A DNA stretch of 64,000 bases from Polaribacter ponticola (GTDB lineage: Bacteria > Bacteroidota > Bacteroidia > Flavobacteriales > Flavobacteriaceae): contig NZ_JAOSLC020000002.1 in NCBI RefSeq assembly GCF_026191475.2, positions 248,001 through 312,000 on the forward strand. Reading direction: 5' to 3'. Positions 29,208 to 39,157 of the stretch are shown piece after piece; the stretch's first letter is position 1, and each line of letters opens with the position of its first letter. Under the pieces are notes generated by a model. It ran no database searches, was not told the origin of the DNA, and saw only the letters and a program-made list of their open reading frames with translations. A program made the position numbers and the translations under genes.

Positions 29208-32200
29208 TTAATTTTTAACCACTTTTTTAATTGCTTGTTTACCATCTACTGTCGTTATTTTTACTAAATAAATACCTTTAGATATTGAACTAATATTTAT
29301 TTTTTTAGTTCTAAACTTCTGAACTAACTGACCTTGTAAATTAAATAATTCAATAGTTTTAACCTCTTCTTGTAAACCAAAAATTAAATTCCCTTTTGTT
29401 GGGTTTGGATACAATTCAAAATCAAACTTATTTACATCACTTACACTAGCAGTACTACTGAAGGTTACAGTAATATTTTTATCTGCATCCATTGTAACAC
29501 TTAAAGGGTTTGTTGTACCGTTTGCATCTCCAGACCATTCTGTAAACCCAAATCCTGAAGCAGCTGTAGCTATTAAACTTAAAACAGTACCGTCCGCATG
29601 TGTACCATTAGGAGATGAACCACTTGCTAAAGTAACTGTTCCATTTCCTACAACAGTTACATTTAAAATTCTTTGTATTTGACTAAATGTAGCTGTTACT
29701 GTTTTATCTGCATCCATTGTTACATTTACAGATGCAGTTGCACCACTCGCATCTCCAGACCATCCATCAAATTGATATCCTGCAGCTGGTGTTGCTGTTA
29801 AACCTACAACTGTTCCGTTATCATAAGTTCCGTTTGTTGGGTTTGGATTTGTTACAACTGTTCCATTTGTAGCATTAATTGTTAATGTACGTTGGATTAA
29901 ACTAAATGTAGCAGTTATTGTTTTATCTGCATCCATTGTTACATTTACAGATGCTGTTGCTCCACTTGCGTCTCCAGACCATCCATCAAATTGATATCCT
30001 GCAGCTGGTGTTGCTGTTAAACCTACAACTGTTCCGTTATCATAAGTTCCGTTTGTTGGGTTTGGATTTGTTACAACTGTACCATTTGTAGCATTAATTG
30101 TTAATGTACGTTGGATTAAACTAAATGTAGCAGTTATTGTTTTATCTCCATCCATTGTTACATTTACTGATGCTGTTGCTCCACTTGCGTCTCCAGACCA
30201 TCCATCAAATTGATATCCTGCAGCTGGTGTTGCTGTTAAACCTACAACTGTTCCGTTATCATAAGTTCCGTTTGTTGGGTTTGGATTTGTTACAACTGTA
30301 CCATTTGTAGCATTAATTGTTAATGTACGTTGGATTAAACTAAATGTAGCAGTTATTGTTTTATCTCCATCCATTGTTACATTTACAGATGCTGTTGCTC
30401 CACTTGCGTCTCCAGACCATCCATCAAATTGATAACCTGCAGCTGGTGTTGCTGTTAAACCTACAACTGTTCCCTCATCATAAGTTCCGTTTGTTGGGTT
30501 TGGATTTGTTGCAACTGTACCATTTGTAGCATTAATTGTTAATGTACGCTGTACAACAGGTATTAAACTAAACATTGCTGTAGCTGTTTTATCTGCATCC
30601 ATTGTTATACTTAATGGATTTATTGTCCCACTTACGTCTCCAGACCAACCATCAAATTGATAGCCTGTGTTTGGTGTTGGAGTTAAAGTAACCACAGATC
30701 CATCTAAATAAGTACCATTTACTGGATATGAATTTGGAGTTACTGTTCCGTTTGTGGCATTTATTGTTAACGTACGTTTTATTAAACTAAAGTTAGCTGT
30801 ATATGCTTTATCAGCATCCATCGTAACACTTAAAGAACTTACAGTACCTGTTGCATCTCCAGACCAACCATCAAATTGATATCCTGTATCTGGCGTTGCA
30901 GTAATTGTAACTACTAAACCATCTGTATACGTACCATTTGATGGGTTTGGGTTTGTTGTTACTGTACCATTACCAACAACTGACGTTGTTAAGGTTCTAT
31001 TTATTACAACAGTACTAGGAGTAGAGCCAGTCTCATATGCCCCCATATCTACAGTAGTATTAAAAACACGTTGGTTTCCTAATAAATCTGAAGTAGTTGT
31101 TACATAACTATTATCTCCACTATCTTCTGCTGGCGAACCTGCTGTTAAAGTAAAATCTTCATTTGCTAAATTTGTAAATAATGGATCTGAATCACTTGTA
31201 GCAGTTGCTGAAGTAATTGTAGCATCATTAAAATTATTTTCATCAATAGAGTTATATACATTTACAGAAGCAACTGGTATTTTATAAAGATCTGTAATTG
31301 ATCTAGTTACTGCACCACCGGTAGTTTTATTATTCCAAAAAATAGAATTCGAAATTACTGCATTAAATGTACCTTGAAACCCAGAGGATCTAGAAATAGC
31401 TAATACTGCATGTGTAGAAGCATTTAAACTTTCCTGAGTACCTGTATCTATATTGTTAACTAATGTATTATTCGTAAAATTAAAATTAACATCAGACGTA
31501 TTTCCTAACATTCTAAACCAACCAGCACTTCCACTATAAGCTGTAGCTGCAGCTGTCAAATCAGCAACAGTATTTTTATTAAATAATGTGTTTGAAATAT
31601 TTATATCTACATTCGTATTACTCCTTACAAAGCTATAAACACTAGTACCGTAACGAGACATGTTATTAGTAAATTCGCAATTTTCTATAGTTAATAAACC
31701 TCTAGTTCCTGTAACATTATTTAATTCAAACTCTGCCATTAAACCAGCATTTGCATTTCTTGAAACATTATTCTTAATTATACAATTTTTAAGTGTTAAT
31801 TTAGAAACTGCTTTGTTTTTTAAAATTGCACCTCCATGTTCTGTAGCATTTTTACTATTATGAGCATCACTTATTGTTAAGCCATCTAATAATAAATCAT
31901 TTCCTGTAGCTGTAATATTAATTATATGAAAACTATTTACATTTTGACGTGTTGAATTACTATAATTATCAAAATAACCTGTAACATTGGCATCATTCCC
32001 TTGTAAATCTCCAGATAAAATAGTTTCATTCATTCCAAAAATCCTATCAGAAATTTTTGATTCTGTACCAGCAAAACCTCCATAAATTTTTACGCCATTC
32101 TTTGTTATCTCATAATAAACACTTGTATCTGATACACTCGGTGTATACGTACCACCAGCAATCCAAATTTCAGAATTATTAACAATATTTGCTAAAGCAG

Positions 32201-34817
32201 TATTTAAATCTGTATAAGCATCTGCCCAAGTTAAACCATCGTTATTTCCTGTAGCATTCTTGTTAACATATATTCTTGACTTAGAAAAATTAGCTGTAAC
32301 AGTTAACGTATTATTTACTAATACTCCTAAAGTACTAGTGTTACCTACAACATCTCCTGTCCAACCTGTAAATTCATAACCTGGTTCTGGTGAAGCTACT
32401 AAATTTAATGATGTTCCATAATCATGATTTTGTGAAGCAGGATGATTTACAGTACCATTACCTACAACTAATACATTTAATTTGTATGTAATTGATGCAT
32501 AAGGATCAAACTCATATGATCCCATATCAACAATACTTGCAACAATTCTATCTTTACCTAATAAATCTTTAGTAATTGTTGCTGGTAATTTTGCGTTGTC
32601 TCCAGAATTAATCGCAGGAGAACCTGTTAATAATATAAACTCATTATTTGCTACATCTTTAAATAGAGGATCTGTATTACTTGTATTTGTTAAGTTAGCT
32701 GTTGTTAATCTAGAAAAGCTACCTTCATCAATTGAGTTCGTTACTGTAACATTTCCTAATGTTGCACTGATTCCTGTAATAGAATTACCAACTGCGCCAC
32801 CTGTTATGGTATTATTCCAAAAAATACTATTTGCAACTTCTAAATTCATTGTACCTCCATAATCTGTAGAAGCACCAACAGTTGCTCTATTAAGGTTACT
32901 CATAGAAGAATGGGTACCAATATCATTATTATTAACATAAGTATTGTTAATTAAACTAGCGTTTACTATAGTAGAAGCATTACCAATTGCTCTTAACCAA
33001 CCAGAACTACCTCCTGTACTATTATTACTACCACTTAAATTTCTAGTTTCATTATTACTAAATAAAGAATTACTAACATTAAATGTAAAAGTACCACCAG
33101 ATCTAGCCCAAGCACTAAAAGAAGTACTAAGACGTGCAAGATTGTTATCAAAAATACAGTTTTCTATATCTAATGTTCCTCCTCCAGATGTGAATTCTGC
33201 AAATATACCTGCTGCATTATAGGCAACATTATTTTTAATAGTACAGTTTTTTACGGTTAGTGAGTTTACAGGTTTTGCTTTAAAAATTGCACCACCAGCA
33301 GCATTATCTCCAGAGTTATTTGCAACACCATCTCTAATAGTAAAACCATCTAAAACGGTACCATGTTTATTTATTTCTACAACATGATAAGCATTTTCAC
33401 CTCTAACAGTTCCTCCAATAGCTCCAGCATCATTCCCTGCTAAATCACCAGATAAAATAGTTTCATTTGCTATAAAATCTCTCTGACTTAAAGTAGTTTC
33501 TGTACCATTAAAACCTCCATAAAACTCAACATTAGTATTCCCAATTATAAAAGAACTATTTCTATCTGTAGTAGCTGGCACATATGTACCTTTTGCAACC
33601 CAAACTTTACCATTATCTTGTAGTGAACTTAAAGCATCTTGTAGATCTGTATAAGCATTTGACCAAGAAGTTCCATCGTTTGTACCTGTTGCATTTTTAT
33701 TAACGTACGTAATTCCGTTTGTTCTTACTTCTAAAGGAGAAGACCACGACGATATAATAGAACTTGTACAAGGAGTTCTTAAGTGTATATTATAAATAGT
33801 ACCAGGCTGTAAACCTGTTAAATTTTGAACATCATTGGCAGTGTAATTTATGTTTGAAACTATTGTTGCATTAGAAAAAGATTCTCCTTTAGCAACATAG
33901 GCTAAATCGAATGTACCTGATTCTGTCCAAGAAACATCTGCAGTTGTTTCTGTAATATTAGTTGAAGTTATGGTTGATGCTAGTGGAGGAAAACAAAAAC
34001 TATTTACAGTAGCTATTTGTGTTACTTCTGCCTGAGTTATTCTTCTTGTATAAATATTTAAATCATCTATAGCTCCATCAAACCTATTTGAATTGCTCAA
34101 ATTATTACCTCTATTGTTTCCAACTGTAAAATTTCCAGTATTGTCATGAGATTGTAATAATCTAAAACCACCAGAACTTGACCCAGCTTCATCAATTCCT
34201 ACTTGACCTTGATCTATACCATCAATATATACTCTTGCTCGTGTATAAATAAAACGAGTTAATCCAGAACTACTAATGTTATATGTATTACCAATTGTCA
34301 TTACTACATGATGCCAATTACCATCACTTACATTTAAAGTAGATTTTTTAGTTGCTGTTTTATAGCCTGTATTTCCATGAAACAATACTCTTGTAGTTAC
34401 TCCAATCTGTCCTCTTTCTAAAAAAATATAATACCCAGTCCAAGAAGCACTATTTAAACTTGAATTATTATTAGAATCATCAATAATAATTCTCTTATTA
34501 TTATCATTTGTAGTTGTTTTAACCCAAAAACTAACAGTACCATCGTTACCATAAGCAGCTCCTAATCCATTATCTGGATAAGCTACATCTGTTCTTGTTA
34601 AGTAATCTCCGTTTAAATTAATTGCATTGTTTGCTGCTGAAAAACGATCATTATCATTTGTTAGCGCTGTTCCTGTTTGTGTAAAACTTACTGCATTTGC
34701 TGCATCTGAAAATGCTCCGTTTGTAAATTCGTATTGTGCAACTAAACCATTTGTTGGTATTTGAGCGAAAACACTACCTACAACAAATAGCATTAAGTAT
34801 AATAATTTTGTTTTCAT
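29208..34817 (-). CDS. giant T9SS-secreted surface protein with LamG and InlB-type repeats
   Basis: 1,869 residues. A signal peptide (LLYLMLFVVGSVFAQ) is followed by a LamG/concanavalin-like domain (about 20-270), a fibronectin-III-like segment (about 275-365), and two parallel beta-helix modules (about 370-770 and 850-1270). Each module begins with a YVNKNATG-type motif. Eight InlB-B/Flg_new-type repeats (GYQFDGWSGD core) are present, four of them nearly identical. The T9SS sorting domain (LYPNPTKG to KKVVKN) ends the protein. It should be exported by type IX secretion and displayed on the surface, likely for adhesion or glycan contact; the ligand is unknown. It has a LytTR-type direct-repeat promoter upstream. 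Confidence 0.88.
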   Translation of the reverse strand: MKTKLLYLMLFVVGSVFAQIPTNGLVAQYEFTNGAFSDAANAVSFTQTGTALTNDNDRFSAANNAINLNGDYLTRTDVAYPDNGLGAAYGNDGTVSFWVKTTTNDNNKRIIIDDSNNNSSLNSASWTGYYIFLERGQIGVTTRVLFHGNTGYKTATKKSTLNVSDGNWHHVVMTIGNTYNISSSGLTRFIYTRARVYIDGIDQGQVGIDEAGSSSGGFRLLQSHDNTGNFTVGNNRGNNLSNSNRFDGAIDDLNIYTRRITQAEVTQIATVNSFCFPPLASTITSTNITETTADVSWTESGTFDLAYVAKGESFSNATIVSNINYTANDVQNLTGLQPGTIYNIHLRTPCTSSIISSWSSPLEVRTNGITYVNKNATGTNDGTSWSNAYTDLQDALSSLQDNGKVWVAKGTYVPATTDRNSSFIIGNTNVEFYGGFNGTETTLSQRDFIANETILSGDLAGNDAGAIGGTVRGENAYHVVEINKHGTVLDGFTIRDGVANNSGDNAAGGAIFKAKPVNSLTVKNCTIKNNVAYNAAGIFAEFTSGGGTLDIENCIFDNNLARLSTSFSAWARSGGTFTFNVSNSLFSNNETRNLSGSNNSTGGSSGWLRAIGNASTIVNASLINNTYVNNNDIGTHSSMSNLNRATVGASTDYGGTMNLEVANSIFWNNTITGGAVGNSITGISATLGNVTVTNSIDEGSFSRLTTANLTNTSNTDPLFKDVANNEFILLTGSPAINSGDNAKLPATITKDLLGKDRIVASIVDMGSYEFDPYASITYKLNVLVVGNGTVNHPASQNHDYGTSLNLVASPEPGYEFTGWTGDVVGNTSTLGVLVNNTLTVTANFSKSRIYVNKNATGNNDGLTWADAYTDLNTALANIVNNSEIWIAGGTYTPSVSDTSVYYEITKNGVKIYGGFAGTESKISDRIFGMNETILSGDLQGNDANVTGYFDNYSNSTRQNVNSFHIINITATGNDLLLDGLTISDAHNSKNATEHGGAILKNKAVSKLTLKNCIIKNNVSRNANAGLMAEFELNNVTGTRGLLTIENCEFTNNMSRYGTSVYSFVRSNTNVDINISNTLFNKNTVADLTAAATAYSGSAGWFRMLGNTSDVNFNFTNNTLVNNIDTGTQESLNASTHAVLAISRSSGFQGTFNAVISNSIFWNNKTTGGAVTRSITDLYKIPVASVNVYNSIDENNFNDATITSATATSDSDPLFTNLANEDFTLTAGSPAEDSGDNSYVTTTSDLLGNQRVFNTTVDMGAYETGSTPSTVVINRTLTTSVVGNGTVTTNPNPSNGTYTDGLVVTITATPDTGYQFDGWSGDATGTVSSLSVTMDADKAYTANFSLIKRTLTINATNGTVTPNSYPVNGTYLDGSVVTLTPTPNTGYQFDGWSGDVSGTINPLSITMDADKTATAMFSLIPVVQRTLTINATNGTVATNPNPTNGTYDEGTVVGLTATPAAGYQFDGWSGDASGATASVNVTMDGDKTITATFSLIQRTLTINATNGTVVTNPNPTNGTYDNGTVVGLTATPAAGYQFDGWSGDASGATASVNVTMDGDKTITATFSLIQRTLTINATNGTVVTNPNPTNGTYDNGTVVGLTATPAAGYQFDGWSGDASGATASVNVTMDADKTITATFSLIQRTLTINATNGTVVTNPNPTNGTYDNGTVVGLTATPAAGYQFDGWSGDASGATASVNVTMDADKTVTATFSQIQRILNVTVVGNGTVTLASGSSPNGTHADGTVLSLIATAASGFGFTEWSGDANGTTNPLSVTMDADKNITVTFSSTASVSDVNKFDFELYPNPTKGNLIFGLQEEVKTIELFNLQGQLVQKFRTKKINISSISKGIYLVKITTVDGKQAIKKVVKN
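29668..30548 (-). repeat. four near-identical 219-bp tandem repeats inside the adhesin
   Basis: The anchor GTTAATGTAC recurs at 29881, 30100, 30319 and 30538, exactly 219 bp (73 codons) apart. The units between differ at only a handful of bases, for example GAT/GGT at the DGDK/DADK position. Each encodes one InlB-B-like repeat. Such units are prone to copy-number change and to assembly collapse. Confidence 0.9.
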
Positions 34818-34850
34818 TTTTTCTTTTTTTATTAATTAGATTGTTTTATG

Positions 34851-34913
34851 CAATGATATAATTTTACAATAGTTCTAAAAGAAAGCGGTTTATGAATAGC
34901 AATTTGGCTTTGT
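34851..34913 (-). promoter_or_regulatory. LytTR-type direct-repeat promoter A (giant adhesin)
   Basis: Plus-strand repeats CGGTTTAT (34886-34893) and GGCTTTGT (34906-34913) start exactly 20 bp apart. The -7-like box TATCATTG (minus strand, 34858-34851) lies 36 bases from the proximal repeat's CATAAA. The ATG at 34817 follows after a leader of roughly 27 bases. Same architecture as sites B-E. Confidence 0.75.
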
Positions 34914-35022
34914 AAATGGTAAAAAAGACCAATTTTTAGACTTAAATTTTATGTAACCAAAAAATTTAATTTTCTAAAAATCTAGAGAACATTTTTGTAA
35001 ACTTACATTGTTAACAGTATTG

Positions 35023-35592
35023 TTAAAATTTACGTACTGGACGTATAAGGAAATTATTATTCTTAACCTTGTACGTAGTTTTTCCGTTATAAACATCCAT
35101 TATCCAAGCATAGTTCTGGTCTCTATTTGAAGAAGTCCAATAATCATTTATTCTTAAATCATCTCCTTCATTATCTACTGCGGTTGCATTTACTATTTCT
35201 CTATTTTCATAAATCTCATTCATTTCTGTTCTACTTGGTAAATACCAATCTGAATATCCGTTTGCTATATAATCGAAACATAATTTTGCAGCAGTGTTAT
35301 CTGTAGCACAAGCTGCTTTAATTGCAATGGTATTTTCCATACCGTCATAATAATTTTGACCATTTGCATTAGGTATATCAGTTCCTCTGCATCCCCATTC
35401 TGCTCCTTCTTTTCCTAAATCTTCTATTGCACAAACCAATCCTTTGGTATCATCGTCTGGATCTACATAAAAAACAACTCCACCATAAATAAAATCACCT
35501 ACTTTTACTGAAATAAGATCTTCATTTTCACTACAACTAGTTCCTAACATTAATGTTAAAATTACTAGTAAAATATATTTTTGCTTCTTCAT
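35023..35592 (-). CDS. DUF1566-type (Lcl-like) lipoprotein
   Basis: A 189-residue lipoprotein: lipobox LGTSC with the acylated cysteine at about residue 20. The body has the Bacteroidetes DUF1566/Lcl pattern: GGVVFYVD near the start, then SDWYLPSRTEMNEIY and YWTSSN, ending FLIRPVRKF. This domain occurs in surface proteins and is related to C-type-lectin-like folds. It lies between the giant adhesin and the tiny peptide gene; no direct-repeat promoter is seen in front of it, so it may be read from promoter B or have a weak promoter of its own. Confidence 0.8.
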   Translation of the reverse strand: MKKQKYILLVILTLMLGTSCSENEDLISVKVGDFIYGGVVFYVDPDDDTKGLVCAIEDLGKEGAEWGCRGTDIPNANGQNYYDGMENTIAIKAACATDNTAAKLCFDYIANGYSDWYLPSRTEMNEIYENREIVNATAVDNEGDDLRINDYWTSSNRDQNYAWIMDVYNGKTTYKVKNNNFLIRPVRKF

Positions 35593-35679
35593 TTATTTGC
35601 TATTTAAATATTAGCAAGCTTCTACTCGCTGACTTTTGTTTTATCTTTATTTGTGATTTTAATTATTGTTGTTGTCTTT

Positions 35680-35838
35680 TTAAAACCCACTTCCAGGAGC
35701 TTCTGGACTTTGTGCTTGTGCTTTTTGTGGATTCAAAATTAAGTAAGTACCTAATGCAGTTAAAGCAGCATATTTACCATAGTTTCCTATTTTTTTTAAA
35801 GCCTCTTTTCTGTCTATATTTTTATCTTGATTGTTCAT
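35680..35838 (-). CDS. 52-residue signal-peptide-only protein with short mature tail
   Basis: A tiny protein starting at the ATG at 35838; the in-frame upstream extension to 35925 reads through a non-conserved spacer. It has a basic N-region with DRKEALKKIG, reminiscent of a degenerate twin-arginine motif. A hydrophobic core follows (residues 23-35), then NPQKAQA, a good signal-peptidase site. Cleavage after AQA would release only QSPEAPGSGF, ten residues. It sits 87 bases after the surface protein at 35925-38873, on the same strand, probably in its transcript. Function unknown; a secreted peptide is a hypothesis. Confidence 0.6.
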   Translation of the reverse strand: MNNQDKNIDRKEALKKIGNYGKYAALTALGTYLILNPQKAQAQSPEAPGSGF

Positions 35839-35924
35839 GGTGTTTTCTGTTTTTGAGTTCAATAAATAAAGTAATAAGTAGAGTTTTGGTGGTTTTAAAC
35901 AGCGTTTAAACCGCCATGAACTCA

Positions 35925-38873
35925 TTAATTTAAGATTACTTTCTTGTTTACGCTTCCGTTTGCAGTTTGTATTTTTATAAGATATACACCTGTAGACAAG
36001 CTTATTGGTAATTGTACTGTTGTTTTTTGTTGTACTTTAATACTTGTATTAAAAACTTCTTTCCCTAAAATAGTATATACTTTTACACTATTTTGTTCTT
36101 GGTTGGCTAAACCTGTTATGGTTAAAGTTCTTGTATTAGACTTATAAACATAAATGCTATTTAATGCTGCAATACTAGTACCAACACTTAAAATTCTAGA
36201 AGTTGTATGTAAGTAAAAACGACCAAATCCATTTACATCATTACTTACTGTAGTTGTATAAGTTGCTTGTACAGTCTCTAAAAGTGTAAAGGTGTTTTCA
36301 ACTTTATCCTCTATATACACTTTAATAGCAGATGGTAAATTTTCTATAGCTGCTGTAAATGAAAGTGTTGTATTTTCAACTGCATTTACACCTAAAGGTA
36401 TTACCATAGCTTCATAATTATCTATTGGTAAAGATTGTATACCAAAACCAACAGTAGTATCATTAGACAATAGTTTTGTATATACATTAAATGCCTGTGC
36501 TTCGCCAGAGAAAACACCAGCATCATAACCAGGGTCTAAACCAATAGTAGCTGTATTGTAATATTTAACATCAGTACTTTTTTGTAAGCTTCCGTTAGAA
36601 ACTAATAACTTTATTGAAGGCACTGTATTTGATGTTTTTGATGCTGAACCTGCATTACCTTGATGATTTTGCATTGCTTCTGTAAACTGAAGCGAACCTC
36701 CACCATTTTTAGATTCTACAAAAAACGCTTGCGTTGGTGCAATGTGTTTAGATGCTGTTGTATTATTTACAATATCATAAGAATTATTTGAAGCATTCCA
36801 AACATACATAGCAACTCTTAAAGGGTCTAACTCATTTGCATTAACTGTTAAAAAGTTATTAGCTGCATGAGCATTTGTATTTCCATAAATACTAGAGGTA
36901 AAAGGATTACCAACTAAGTTCCATTTATTACCTGTTGCACTACCATCTGTTATTGCCATTGGCACATCAATAGTATTTAAAGCTCCTTCAAAAGAGAATA
37001 TACCAGATGTAGATCTTTGAATTGAATATCCTTTTCCTTTTACAAAATTACCAGACGTATTAACATCATTTGTACCTGCAGCAGTTGTATAATAATTGTA
37101 ACGATTTGTTGCTAAAGTATTAACATAAGGTGCAATTGCGTATTTTGTTCCATTATCAGATACATCATTTTTAAAAGCTGCTATACTTTGCCCCTCAACT
37201 GGAGATGTTAATAAATGCCAATTAGAAGTTACCTCTCTATTATAAGTTACATTACCAGTAGCCGTTCCTTTTAAAATTAAAGATCCGTGGTTTAATAATG
37301 AACTATCTGAAGTAATATTAAAAGTTCCGTTTTGAGTTAAATTACCTTCAATAGTTAGTGTTTTTCCTCCGTCTATTAATAATGTTCCTCCTGCTTGAAT
37401 TTCTAAATCTCTTACAACCATAGAAACTGATCTAATAATTGGATAATTACTACCAACATTAGGTATAACTGCATTTACTGTAGCTGTAGGCACGCCATTT
37501 GTCCAATTTGAAGCTAAATTCCAACTATTAGAAGGAGAACCAACCCAAGTAGTTAATAGTGTAGTGTTTTCGTAAACTCCCATGTCTACAGTAGTATTAA
37601 TGATACGTTGATTACCTGCTAAATCTTTAGTAATACCAGCTAGAATCTTTGAGTTATCACCAGTATTTAATGCAGGGGAACCAGATTGTAATGTATAATC
37701 TGACGCACTTGTAAATAAAGGATTTGCATTACTTATACTCGTTGTAGATGTTATAGAAGAATCTGTAAAATTATTTTCATCTATAGAATTGTAAACGTTT
37801 ACAGAAGCTACTGGTTCTAAATATAGATCTGTTATAGATTTAGTTACAGCATTACCAGTAGTTTTATTATTCCAAAATATATTATTAGCAATTTCTGCAT
37901 TTATTGCACCATTTAATCCACTATTTGCTTTACTGATACCTAAAACTGCGTGCGAAGTTGCATCTAAGCTTTGATCTGTACCATCATCTAAATTATTAAC
38001 TATTGTGTTATTAATAAACTTTAAGTTAACATCACAGGTATTACCAGACATTCTAAACCAACCGACACTTCCGCTTAAACCTTGTGCAGTACTTGCATTT
38101 AAATTACCAGTAACATTATTATCAAATAATGTATTGGTAATAGTAACATCTATATTTGCATTACTTTGTATTTCACTATAGATACATGATCCCCAACGAG
38201 ACATGTTATTTATAAATTGACAATTTTCTATATTTAATTCAGCTCTAGTACCTCCTAGATTATTTAATTGAAAACCTGCATGCAAACCTGCATTACCATT
38301 TCTACTTACATTATCTTTAATAATACAATTTTTTAATGATAGCTCTTTAACAGAAATTTCTTTTAAAATTGCTCCACCTTGCTCTGTAGCACTCAAGTTA
38401 TTATGAGCACCACTTATTGTTAGGCCATCTAATAACACACCACTTCCATTATATGCAATCTCAATAATATGATAGCTATTATCTGCATTACGAGTTGTAT
38501 TTGAATAATTAGATATAAAATCTGTAACATTTACATCATTATTACCTAAATCTCCAGATAAAATAGTTTCATTAACTCCCAAAACTCTTTGTGAAATAGC
38601 AGTTTCTGTACCTGCAAAACCACCATAAATCTCAAGATCTCTTGCGCTAATTGTAAAGTAAGTAGATCTTGAAGAAGCATGCGGAGTATAAGTACCTGTT
38701 GCTAACCAAAGAACATCATTATTACTTGCATTTGCTAAAGCAGTTTGTAAATCTATTGCATTTGCCCATGAAGACCCATTTCCAAACCCTGTTGCAACTG
38801 GTTTTACATACCAGTTTTGTGCAGAAACACTAAGTGTAATAAATAAACAAAGTAGTACTGTAATTTTTTTCAT
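35925..38873 (-). CDS. T9SS-secreted beta-helix surface protein
   Basis: 982 residues. A signal peptide (ITVLLCLFITLSVSAQ) precedes a parallel beta-helix module (about 20-420, starting NWYVKPVATG) closely similar to the second module of the giant adhesin. A region with TWVGSPSNSWNLASNW (about 440 on) follows, as in Bacteroidetes G8/autotransporter-like segments, and then a T9SS sorting domain (VYTILGKEVF to NKKVILN). Predicted to be exported and surface-bound. It is preceded by direct-repeat promoter B and followed by the tiny peptide gene. Confidence 0.87.
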   Translation of the reverse strand: MKKITVLLCLFITLSVSAQNWYVKPVATGFGNGSSWANAIDLQTALANASNNDVLWLATGTYTPHASSRSTYFTISARDLEIYGGFAGTETAISQRVLGVNETILSGDLGNNDVNVTDFISNYSNTTRNADNSYHIIEIAYNGSGVLLDGLTISGAHNNLSATEQGGAILKEISVKELSLKNCIIKDNVSRNGNAGLHAGFQLNNLGGTRAELNIENCQFINNMSRWGSCIYSEIQSNANIDVTITNTLFDNNVTGNLNASTAQGLSGSVGWFRMSGNTCDVNLKFINNTIVNNLDDGTDQSLDATSHAVLGISKANSGLNGAINAEIANNIFWNNKTTGNAVTKSITDLYLEPVASVNVYNSIDENNFTDSSITSTTSISNANPLFTSASDYTLQSGSPALNTGDNSKILAGITKDLAGNQRIINTTVDMGVYENTTLLTTWVGSPSNSWNLASNWTNGVPTATVNAVIPNVGSNYPIIRSVSMVVRDLEIQAGGTLLIDGGKTLTIEGNLTQNGTFNITSDSSLLNHGSLILKGTATGNVTYNREVTSNWHLLTSPVEGQSIAAFKNDVSDNGTKYAIAPYVNTLATNRYNYYTTAAGTNDVNTSGNFVKGKGYSIQRSTSGIFSFEGALNTIDVPMAITDGSATGNKWNLVGNPFTSSIYGNTNAHAANNFLTVNANELDPLRVAMYVWNASNNSYDIVNNTTASKHIAPTQAFFVESKNGGGSLQFTEAMQNHQGNAGSASKTSNTVPSIKLLVSNGSLQKSTDVKYYNTATIGLDPGYDAGVFSGEAQAFNVYTKLLSNDTTVGFGIQSLPIDNYEAMVIPLGVNAVENTTLSFTAAIENLPSAIKVYIEDKVENTFTLLETVQATYTTTVSNDVNGFGRFYLHTTSRILSVGTSIAALNSIYVYKSNTRTLTITGLANQEQNSVKVYTILGKEVFNTSIKVQQKTTVQLPISLSTGVYLIKIQTANGSVNKKVILN

Positions 38874-38892
38874 AATTATTTTTTTTATTGTG

Positions 38893-38955
38893 CAATAATA
38901 CTAAGGAAGAATCCTATAAAAAGAAAGTAATTTATGAGTATCAATTTGAGTTTAT
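38893..38955 (-). promoter_or_regulatory. LytTR-type direct-repeat promoter B
   Basis: Repeats TAATTTAT (38928-38935) and GAGTTTAT (38948-38955) start 20 bp apart. The -7-like TATTATTG (minus strand, 38900-38893) is 36 bases from the proximal CATAAA. It lies upstream of the ATG at 38873. Confidence 0.72.
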
Positions 38956-38992
38956 AAACAACAAATATTTAGCAAATTATAAAAGATAAAAA

Positions 38993-39022
38993 CAAAAAAA
39001 GCTCAGTATTACACTGAGCTTT
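38993..39022 (-). terminator. terminator after the 689-codon gene
   Basis: A stem of AAAGCTCAGT (38998-39007) with ACTGAGCTTT (39013-39022), followed by T on the minus strand. Confidence 0.75.
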
Positions 39023-39157
39023 CAAACAAAACTAATCAACCACTTTTTATAATATGACTATTTTATAAAAAGCAAACTCCTACTCTCTCTTTTTAAACAT
39101 ATATTTTAGTTTTATGCAAAACTTAATTCTTTTAAAAAATTGAATTCATCAACTTTA

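Noticed and set aside
31660-33222. Plus-strand open frames within the giant adhesin
   Set aside because: They arise from the repetitive, stop-poor antisense of beta-helix and repeat coding sequence, with no family resemblance.
35839-35925. Longer start for the tiny peptide gene
   Set aside because: The extension has no resemblance to a leader and would put a basic, aromatic stretch before the signal-peptide-like start at 35838.
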